From contig CAJOHV010000003.1 of assembly GCA_905234485.1 (NCBI GenBank), positions 16,020 to 80,019 of the forward strand: a DNA stretch of 64,000 nt, given 5' to 3'. Within the stretch, counting starts at the first letter, position 1. Each line of letters starts with the position of its first letter. The translations under genes and the position numbers were made by a program. The stretch is from an uncultured Bacteroidales bacterium. GTDB lineage: Bacteria > Bacteroidota > Bacteroidia > Bacteroidales > UBA932. Shown piece after piece: positions 57,813-64,000 of the stretch. Under the pieces are notes generated by a model. That model was not told where the DNA came from. It did not search any database and saw nothing but the letters and a program-made list of their open reading frames with translations.

Positions 57813-59090
57813 TTATGCTTTGCTCACTTTCTTTGAGGGGTCCTTAAACAGGACGGCAAAGAGCAGTCCGACCACGAGAGCGTAGCCCGCGAAGATATAC
57901 CAGGCGGTGCTCCAGTTGGCGGGGGTGTTGAACACGTCGCAAGCTTCCACAACCTTTCCGGCGGCGAGGGTGCCGACTGTGGCTCCCAGACCATTGGTCA
58001 TCAGCATAAACACGCCCTGAGCGCTGGAACGGATGTCTGCCGAGGTGTTCTCATTCACATACAGCGAGCCGGAGATGTTGAAGAAATCGAAAGCCACGCC
58101 GTAGACGATGCAACTCAGCACGAACAGCAGCACGCCCGGCCAGGCGGGATTGCCAAGGCCGAAGAGGCCGAAGCGGAAGACCCATGCGAACATGGCAAGC
58201 AGCATCACTTTCTTGATTCCCAATTTCTTCATACAGAAGGGGATAAGGAGGATGCAGAGGGTTTCCGAAGCCTGGCTGATGGCGATCAGCGCGTTCGAGT
58301 TCTTCACTGCAAAGGTGTCTGCCAGAGCAGGATTCTGGGCGAAGGAGCCGAGGAAGGTGTTGGCGTAGCCGTTGGTAATCTGAAGCGACGCTCCGAGCAG
58401 CATCGAGAAGATGAAGAAGATTGCGAACTGAGGGTCCTTGAAGAGGCTGAAGGCCTTGAGCCCGAAAGCCTCTGCAAGGCTCTTGGATTCGCCGCGGTTA
58501 GTCTCGCAGGCCGGCATCGAGAGCGCATATCCGCAGAGGATGAGCGAAATGAGACCGGAGGAGAACAACTGGGTGTAGGAATCCTGCATAGCCACTCCGC
58601 CTATCTTTACGAAGTTGGTGAGGAGCATGCTGCAGATAAAGCCGACTGTTCCGAACACGCGGAGCGGAGGGAATTCCTTCACGGGATCCATTCCGTTCTT
58701 GCCCATGGCGTTGTACGCCACTGAGTTCGAGATGGCGATGGTGGGCATGTAGAATGCCACGCTGAGGCTGTAGAGAACGAAGAGCGGGGTGAACTGGACG
58801 CTGCCGCCTGCGCTGAGGCAGTACAGACCGGCTCCGATCATAAACAGACCGGCGAGACCGTGGCACAGTGAAAGGGTCTTCTGGGCCTGGATATAGCGGT
58901 CTGCCACTATGCCCATCAAAGTCGGCATAAAGATGGAGACGATGCCCTGCATCGCAAAGAACCACTTGATTTGGGGGCCTAAACCGGCATTGCCAAGATA
59001 CCTGCCGAGAGACGTAAGATAAGCGCCCCACGCAGCGTACTGAAGGACGAGCATCAGGACCAGCCTGAACTTGAGTTGTGAACTTTTCAT
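57813..59090 (-). CDS. MFS transporter of the nucleoside:H+ symporter (NupG-like) family
   Basis: The 425-residue protein has about 12 membrane segments and the NupG/XapB-type N-terminus QYAAWGAYLTSLGRYL. In E. coli these carry nucleosides with protons. It fits the purine salvage genes at 46-47 kb, but it is divergent from tgt, so import of a queuosine-type nucleoside is an alternative. A TAAATTTG box (complement of 59122-59129) lies 31 nt upstream. Confidence 0.87.
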   Translation of the reverse strand: MKSSQLKFRLVLMLVLQYAAWGAYLTSLGRYLGNAGLGPQIKWFFAMQGIVSIFMPTLMGIVADRYIQAQKTLSLCHGLAGLFMIGAGLYCLSAGGSVQFTPLFVLYSLSVAFYMPTIAISNSVAYNAMGKNGMDPVKEFPPLRVFGTVGFICSMLLTNFVKIGGVAMQDSYTQLFSSGLISLILCGYALSMPACETNRGESKSLAEAFGLKAFSLFKDPQFAIFFIFSMLLGASLQITNGYANTFLGSFAQNPALADTFAVKNSNALIAISQASETLCILLIPFCMKKLGIKKVMLLAMFAWVFRFGLFGLGNPAWPGVLLFVLSCIVYGVAFDFFNISGSLYVNENTSADIRSSAQGVFMLMTNGLGATVGTLAAGKVVEACDVFNTPANWSTAWYIFAGYALVVGLLFAVLFKDPSKKVSKA

Positions 59091-59121
59091 TATAGTGTTA
59101 TTTGAATAATCTTGTAACTAA

Positions 59122-59129
59122 CAAATTTA
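59122..59129 (-). promoter_or_regulatory. -7 box for the MFS gene
   Basis: TAAATTTG on the minus strand, 31 nt before the ATG at 59090. Confidence 0.5.
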
Positions 59130-59151
59130 CGAGTTTTTCGTGGGATTTCAC

Positions 59152-59159
59152 TATCTTTG
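59152..59159 (+). promoter_or_regulatory. tgt promoter -7 box
   Basis: TATCTTTG ends 4 nt before the tgt ATG, the shortest leader in the window. Confidence 0.6.
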
Positions 59160-59163
59160 AGCG

Positions 59164-60294
59164 ATGATTTTTCAGGTTCTCGGTAAAGATCCCTCAAGTG
59201 CTGCCAGGCTCGGTATGATCACGACCGATCATGGCCAGATACGCACTCCCATCTTTATGCCGGTCGGCACTGTCGGCTCGGTGAAGGGCGTGTATCATCG
59301 CGATCTGAAGGAAGATATCGGGGCCGAGATTATTCTGGGCAACACTTATCACCTCTACCTCCGCCCGGGACTTGATATCCTCAAGGAGGCAGGCGGCTTG
59401 CATAAGTTTGAGAACTGGGACCGTCCGATACTCACAGACAGCGGCGGTTTTCAGGTCTTCTCCCTGACCGGCATCAGAAAGCTTACGGAAGAGGGATGCA
59501 CCTTCCGCAGCCATATTGACGGCTCGAAGCACATCTTCACTCCCGAGAACAACGTGGACACGCAGCGCATAATCGGAGCGGACATCATGATGGCTCTGGA
59601 CGAATGCTGCCCGGGAGATGCGGACAAACGCTATGCGAGAAAGTCGCTGGACCTCACCAAGCGCTGGCTGGAGCGTTTCGCCAAGCGTTTCAGTGAGAGC
59701 GAACCCCTCTATGGCTACTCGCAGACCTTTTTCCCCATCATCCAGGGGTGCGTGTATCCGGACCTCAGAGTGGAGGCGGCCGAGCATGCTCTCGAATATG
59801 CGGACGCGGGCGTGTCCATAGGCGGACTCGCAGTGGGCGAGCCGACCGAAAAGATGTACGAAATGCTAGAAGTGCTGAATCCTGTCATCCCGCAGGATAA
59901 GGCGCGCTATCTGATGGGAGTCGGGACTCCGGCAAATATCCTGGAGGCCATTTCGCGCGGTGTGGATATGTTTGACTGCGTGATGCCCACCAGAAACGGA
60001 CGCAATGGTATGCTCTTCACCTGGGACGGCGTAATGAATATGCGCAATGCGAAGTGGGAGAACGATTTCTCCGAACTCGACCCTCGTGGCACTTCGTTTG
60101 TGGACCATACCTACACGAAAGCCTATCTCAGGCATCTCTTCATAGCGGGGGAGATGTTCGCGGCGATGATCGCGAGCGAACACAACCTCGCCTTCTATCT
60201 CGACGTGGTCCGTCAGGCCCGCGCCCACATAGAAGCCGGCGATTTCGCCGCGTGGAAAGATGCGGCGGTTAAGAAACTCACGGCCAGGCTATGA
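59164..60294 (+). CDS. tgt: tRNA-guanine transglycosylase without the usual zinc cysteines
   Basis: Tgt exchanges G34 of GUN-anticodon tRNAs for a queuosine precursor. The 376-residue protein has DSGGFQVFSL, FPIIQGCVYPDLR, IGGLAVGEP and DMFDCVMPTRNGRNG with both catalytic Asp residues. The C-terminal zinc site, CDCYTC in E. coli, reads GTSFVD here, so all three cysteines are missing; only the distal His (SEHNLAFY) is kept. From memory, Bacteroides homologues share this loss. No queuosine synthesis genes are in the window. The LptF/G gene overlaps by 4 nt. Confidence 0.93.
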   Translation: MIFQVLGKDPSSAARLGMITTDHGQIRTPIFMPVGTVGSVKGVYHRDLKEDIGAEIILGNTYHLYLRPGLDILKEAGGLHKFENWDRPILTDSGGFQVFSLTGIRKLTEEGCTFRSHIDGSKHIFTPENNVDTQRIIGADIMMALDECCPGDADKRYARKSLDLTKRWLERFAKRFSESEPLYGYSQTFFPIIQGCVYPDLRVEAAEHALEYADAGVSIGGLAVGEPTEKMYEMLEVLNPVIPQDKARYLMGVGTPANILEAISRGVDMFDCVMPTRNGRNGMLFTWDGVMNMRNAKWENDFSELDPRGTSFVDHTYTKAYLRHLFIAGEMFAAMIASEHNLAFYLDVVRQARAHIEAGDFAAWKDAAVKKLTARL

Positions 60295-61373
60295 TAAAGA
60301 AACTGGACTGGTACATATTCAAAAGGTTTTTGGTGACGTTCTTCGTCGCCCTTCTCCTTATTATCTTCATCGTGATCATCTTCGATATCTCGGAGAAGAT
60401 CGACGATTTCGTGAAAAATGAGGCTCCGCTCAAGGCAATCATCTTCGATTACTACCTGAACTTCATTCCGTACTTCGTGAATATGTACAGCCCGCTGTTC
60501 GTCTTCATCACCGTGATTCTATTCACGTCCAGACTCGCAGCGAACTCGGAGATAATCGCAATCCTCTCCGGAGGTATCAGTTACCACCGTATGATGGTGC
60601 CATACATAGCGGCTTCTTTGATAATCGCCGCTTTGTCATTGGGTCTGAACCTGTACGTCATCCCACACGCGAACAGAGACCGAACTGAGTTCGACGACCA
60701 GTATCTGAAAAAGAAATCCGGTCCGAAGGAAAGAAATATCCACTATCAGATCGCCCCTGGCCAGTTTGTCTATGTGGAATCGTTCAGCAACTGGAACAAG
60801 ACGGCCTACAAGTTTACTCTGGAGTCTGTGGAGGACAACCAGTTGGTGAGTAAGTTATCTGCCGAATCCGCCCAGTGGGACACCACCATTAAGGGCTGGA
60901 AACTTAAGAGATACTTCCTCCGCGACTACACGTCCGGACTTGAAGACAAGGTGGTCTACGGCGAGAAACTGGACACCGTGATCGCCCTGACCGTGGACGA
61001 TTTCCGTTTCAATGAAAACACGGTCCAGACCCTCAATGCAGACGAACTCGACCAACTCATAGAAACCCAGAAGATGAGGGGAGACGCCAATGTGATGTAT
61101 GCTGAGATCGAGAAGAACACCCGCTGGGCTTTGCCGTTCTCCGCTATCATCCTGACTATAATGGGTGTTGCCCTTTCATCGAAGAAGAAGAGGGGAGGAA
61201 TAGGCTGGAATCTGGGAATAGGTATCGCTCTGGCGTTCTCGTATATCCTGTTCCTGCGTTTCTCTCAGATGTTCGTGTACACAGGATTGCTCCCTCCCAG
61301 CATAGCATTGTGGATACCGAACGTTCTCTATGCGATAATCACGGGAGTATTGTACCATATAGCGCCCAAGTAG
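60291..61373 (+). CDS. LptF/LptG-family permease (YjgP/YjgQ)
   Basis: The 360-residue protein has the LptF/G topology: three N-terminal membrane segments (from about 14, 55 and 97), a large periplasmic beta-jellyroll part (about 125-265), and three C-terminal membrane segments. The N-terminus [21 protein letters not shown] is typical. It works with LptB in lipopolysaccharide export to the outer membrane. Whether it is LptF or LptG is not clear. dut follows after 1 nt. Confidence 0.88.
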   Translation: MIKKLDWYIFKRFLVTFFVALLLIIFIVIIFDISEKIDDFVKNEAPLKAIIFDYYLNFIPYFVNMYSPLFVFITVILFTSRLAANSEIIAILSGGISYHRMMVPYIAASLIIAALSLGLNLYVIPHANRDRTEFDDQYLKKKSGPKERNIHYQIAPGQFVYVESFSNWNKTAYKFTLESVEDNQLVSKLSAESAQWDTTIKGWKLKRYFLRDYTSGLEDKVVYGEKLDTVIALTVDDFRFNENTVQTLNADELDQLIETQKMRGDANVMYAEIEKNTRWALPFSAIILTIMGVALSSKKKRGGIGWNLGIGIALAFSYILFLRFSQMFVYTGLLPPSIALWIPNVLYAIITGVLYHIAPK

Positions 61374-61374
61374 A

Positions 61375-61809
61375 ATGACAGTAAAAGTTATCAACCGCGG
61401 CAGGAACGGCCTGCCCGCATATTCAACCAAGTTCGCGGCCGGCATGGATGTCCGCGCGGACCTTTCCGAACCCATAACGCTGGCTCCGCTTGAGAGGGCT
61501 ATGGTGCCCACGGGCCTGTATCTGGAGATTCCCGTAGGTTACGAAGTGCAGGTGCGTCCGCGCAGCGGTCTCGCGGCGAAAAAAGGCGTGACCGTGCTGA
61601 ACACCCCCGGAACCATCGATGCGGATTACCGTGGGGAAGTGAAAGTCATCCTGGTAAACCTTTCGAATGAGCCGTTCGTGGTGGAGCCGGGCGAGAGAAT
61701 AGCCCAATTGGTACTGGCCAAGCACGAAGTGATAGAATGGGAAGAGGTGGAGGAACTGGCCGATTCCGCTAGGGGCGAGGGCGGTTTCGGAAGCACAGGC
61801 GTGAAATAG
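61375..61809 (+). CDS. dut: dUTP diphosphatase
   Basis: Dut hydrolyses dUTP to dUMP, keeping uracil out of DNA. The 144-residue trimeric type has AGMDVRAD (motif 1), [12 protein letters not shown] (motif 2), [14 protein letters not shown] (motif 3), GERIAQLVL (motif 4) and [10 protein letters not shown] (motif 5). Its 3' end overlaps the convergent PAP2 gene by 41 nt. Confidence 0.95.
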   Translation: MTVKVINRGRNGLPAYSTKFAAGMDVRADLSEPITLAPLERAMVPTGLYLEIPVGYEVQVRPRSGLAAKKGVTVLNTPGTIDADYRGEVKVILVNLSNEPFVVEPGERIAQLVLAKHEVIEWEEVEELADSARGEGGFGSTGVK

Positions 61810-62377
61810 CGCTGAGCGCTTCGGCGAAGATCAGTCCCACTACAAATCCGGTCAGCACATCGCCAAGGAAGTGTTTCCCCACGAATATGCGGCTGAATCC
61901 CACAAGCACAGCCCAGACAACGATTAATACCGAATAAACCGAGCAGAGGCCTTTCCAGGGTCTCTGTTTTGCATCTCGGCCCATCCTGAGGGCATTGAGC
62001 GTGCAGATGGCGAAAGCCATCGCGTTGCCGGCGTGGGCGGAGAAAAAGCCGTAGGAATTCTTGCCGCTGGGTATCAAAACATAAAGACCGCGCTCCAGCA
62101 TTCCCGGATCGCAGCCCGGGCGCAGGCGCATAACTGAATTCTTGATAAGATTCGCGAATTGGTCCACGCAGAGGATGCAGAGGGCTGTGGTGAGTATCAT
62201 CACCAGTCCCTTCTTCCAGCCCAGCCTCCAGATAAGAAGGATTATCACCAGCACATACAGGGGAATCCACTCAGTCCTGCCGCTGAAAAACATCCACATC
62301 CTGTCCGTGAAGGGTGTGTGGAGGCTGTTGATGGCAAGAGTCCAAGTCTTGTCGATTTGCTCGAGCGCGCTTATCAT
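61769..62377 (-). CDS. PAP2-family membrane phosphatase
   Basis: The 202-residue membrane protein has the three PAP2 motifs: [23 protein letters not shown], and [15 protein letters not shown]. Likely substrates are lipid phosphates such as undecaprenyl pyrophosphate or lipid A phosphates. The start at 62377 overlaps the obg stop by 4 nt, so obg and this gene form an operon. Confidence 0.88.
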   Translation of the reverse strand: MISALEQIDKTWTLAINSLHTPFTDRMWMFFSGRTEWIPLYVLVIILLIWRLGWKKGLVMILTTALCILCVDQFANLIKNSVMRLRPGCDPGMLERGLYVLIPSGKNSYGFFSAHAGNAMAFAICTLNALRMGRDAKQRPWKGLCSVYSVLIVVWAVLVGFSRIFVGKHFLGDVLTGFVVGLIFAEALSAISRLCFRNRPRP

Positions 62378-63366
62378 TTGTGCAGGGCCTGCCAGAGTGT
62401 GTCCTTGAGTTCTTTAAGTCCCTCCTGAGTGAGCGAGGAAATGAAGACGTGAGGAAGATCCTTGGGAAGCGACTTTTCAAGATCCTTTTCGATGTCTTTG
62501 TCAATCAAGTCGCATTTCGTCACCGCCAGCACACGGTCTTTATCCAGCAGTTCGGGATTGTACATCTCGAGTTCGTTCAGGAGAGTCTGATATGCCGCGG
62601 ATATGTCTTCTTCCAGGGCGGAGACCATAAACAGTAGCACGGAGTTGCGCTCGATATGGCGAAGGAAGCGAATGCCGATGCCGCGGCCTTCATGGGCGCC
62701 CTCGATGATACCGGGGATGTCCGCCATCACGAACGACTGGTCGTCGTAGTAACTGACGATACCGAGATTCGGCTCGAGAGTGGTGAAGGCATAAGACGCG
62801 ATCTTGGGTTTGGCGGAAGTTATGGTCGAGAGCAGGGTGGACTTGCCGGCGTTGGGGAAGCCCACGAGGCCTACGTCGGCCAGGAGCTTCAGCTCAAGGA
62901 TGTACCAGCCCTCGACGCCGTCCTCGCCCGGCTGGGCGAAACGCGGAGTCTGGAGGGTCGCCGTCTTGAAGTTGTTGTTTCCTAGGCCGCCACGGCCGCC
63001 GGGGCAGAGGATGCGCTCCTCTCCCGGTTCGACCAGTTCGAACAGCACTTCGCCCGTCTCCGCATCCTTCACGACCGTGCCCACGGGCACCTGGAGCGTG
63101 ATATCCTCGCCGTTCTTGCCGTGGCGGAGACCGCCGCTACCATTCTCGCCATCCTCGGCCTTTATGTGCTTGCGGTACTTGAGGTGGATGAGGGTCCAGA
63201 ACTGCGGATCAGCCTTAAGGATAATATGGCCTCCACGGCCCCCGTCTCCTCCGTCCGGCCCTCCCTTCGGCACATACTTGGCGCGGTACAGATGCATCGA
63301 TCCCGCCCCACCGTGTCCGGAGTGGCAGAATATCTTGACGTAGTCTATGAAGTTGCTGTCTGGCAT
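62374..63366 (-). CDS. obgE: GTPase Obg
   Basis: Obg is an essential ribosome-assembly and stress GTPase. The 330-residue protein has the glycine-rich Obg fold ([33 protein letters not shown]) and the G domain with [24 protein letters not shown] and TKCDLID. There is no extra C-terminal OCT domain. A 72-nt gap separates it from the partial gene on its 5' side. Confidence 0.95.
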   Translation of the reverse strand: MPDSNFIDYVKIFCHSGHGGAGSMHLYRAKYVPKGGPDGGDGGRGGHIILKADPQFWTLIHLKYRKHIKAEDGENGSGGLRHGKNGEDITLQVPVGTVVKDAETGEVLFELVEPGEERILCPGGRGGLGNNNFKTATLQTPRFAQPGEDGVEGWYILELKLLADVGLVGFPNAGKSTLLSTITSAKPKIASYAFTTLEPNLGIVSYYDDQSFVMADIPGIIEGAHEGRGIGIRFLRHIERNSVLLFMVSALEEDISAAYQTLLNELEMYNPELLDKDRVLAVTKCDLIDKDIEKDLEKSLPKDLPHVFISSLTQEGLKELKDTLWQALHK

Positions 63367-63438
63367 ATCCCTGCAAATGTACGATTATTTTTTGTAATAC
63401 ATGGTGGACAGGCCGCCGAGAGTGAACTGCCGTCCGTG

Positions 63439-64000
63439 TTATTTCAATTTCAGATTCACCTGCATCTTCAGTTCGTATTTGGGCTCTTTGTCGGGAGTCC
63501 ACGGGTAGCGGGTGGTGGAGGCGCGAAGGGAGAACCAGCGCCAGCGGGCGTAGAGGCTGAGCGCCCAGCCGCGGCCATAGTAGGCCGGGACGTTGAAGTT
63601 TCCGGGAGAGTCCCGTTCGTAGGAGTAAATCCGGTCGTTCCATTTGTCCACTTTGAATAGTGTCCCACGCAGGTAGAGCGCGGTCTTTTCGATTTTGTAA
63701 CCTGTTTCGAAGTAACTGAGCCAGGCCCACTGTTCGCAGCGTAGGGCGTTAAAGCGGCCGTGGAGCACCCATGGACCGGTTTGAGCGTCCAATTCCGCGC
63801 GCAAGTCGTTTCGCCAGCAAAACTTCTCTTCAGGACGGTAACGGGAATTAAAGCGAAAGGATGGTTTCAAGGTCCATGACCCGAGTTCGAATGTGGGATT
63901 GCAGAGCGCAACCGTTCGGAGTTGGCGGGTATCTTTCAGGCGGTTGAGAGATGCTTCGGAGGTGATGGACGCCCAGCGTGTCTCTGCTCCGAGAGCGGCC
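63439..64000 (-). CDS. probable outer-membrane beta-barrel protein, 5' truncated by window edge
   Basis: The track lists 63439-63870 from an internal TTG, but the frame is open to 64000, giving at least 187 residues. The sequence alternates aromatic and polar residues in strand-like blocks (WTLKPSFRFNSRY, GRGWALSLYARWRWFSLRAS) and ends KYELKMQVNLKLK, typical of a terminal barrel strand. The domain upstream is outside the window. The next-gene spacing is 72 nt. Confidence 0.65.
   Translation of the reverse strand, partial: AALGAETRWASITSEASLNRLKDTRQLRTVALCNPTFELGSWTLKPSFRFNSRYRPEEKFCWRNDLRAELDAQTGPWVLHGRFNALRCEQWAWLSYFETGYKIEKTALYLRGTLFKVDKWNDRIYSYERDSPGNFNVPAYYGRGWALSLYARWRWFSLRASTTRYPWTPDKEPKYELKMQVNLKLK

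Overview
The window reads as a chromosomal segment of a Bacteroidota bacterium, most likely order Bacteroidales and probably a gut relative of Rikenellaceae/Alistipes. The exact genus is inference. Evidence is the lineage-type promoter (-7 box TAnnTTTG, often with TTG about 19-20 nt upstream), a UpxY-type NusG paralog, a FimA/FimB-type fimbrial operon, small proteins of DUF3276 and DUF5606 type, a Tricorn-like S41 protease, and moderately high GC. About 55 genes are packed on both strands, with many 1-4 nt overlaps. Both edges cut genes: an SLBB export protein on the left and an outer-membrane barrel-like protein on the right.

Layout. 1-2.7 kb: end of a polysaccharide export cluster (Wza-like, Wzz-like). 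2.7-6.7 kb: lipoprotein plus Dcu-type dicarboxylate carrier, then pckA, broken by an apparent 22-nt deletion. 6.8-8.6 kb: recQ, followed by a 160-bp palindromic MITE-like element. 8.9-16.6 kb: five-gene overlapping operon on the minus strand (tamB, RsmI-like, folB, mtaB, metallo-beta-lactamase hydrolase), divergent from tsaD and a flavoprotein. 19.4 kb: tRNA-Thr(CGT) with terminator. 19.5-28.6 kb: minus-strand operon of Tricorn-like protease, dolichol-phosphate-mannose-synthase-like transferase, tex and beta-galactosidase. 28.7-31.4 kb: TPR membrane protein, YebC, rfbB.

31.4-32.9 kb is the main accessory region: a 120-bp paired palindrome (REPIN-like), a small unknown gene and a REP-associated tyrosine transposase (RAYT). 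A second copy of the paired palindrome lies 5.4 kb away between gdhA and ffh. Across both copies all four hairpins have 9-bp arms and 17-nt loops, and the two hairpin centres are 75 bp apart in each copy. This is the strongest candidate for a little-described system here.

32.9-42.8 kb: YiiX-like lipoprotein, aminotransferase, nitroreductase, gdhA, ffh, a barrel-like protein, a 5'-nucleotidase and an NAD synthetase whose glutaminase domain lacks its catalytic cysteine. 42.8-52.2 kb: NusG-like protein, coiled-coil protein and zapA, a structured RNA (probably 6S) downstream of zapA, rny, two tandem purine nucleoside phosphorylases, DUF3276, then nusB-yajC-ybbR-coaE-DUF5606-rimO. 52.1-57.8 kb: zinc-ribbon protein, and ssb followed by a three-gene fimbrial operon. 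57.8-64 kb: nucleoside-type transporter, tgt, LptF/G permease, dut, PAP2 phosphatase, obg, partial barrel protein.

Elements seen more than once: TAnnTTTG boxes only 4-9 nt before the start codon at eleven genes (probable leaderless or near-leaderless mRNAs), and convergent gene pairs whose 3' ends overlap.
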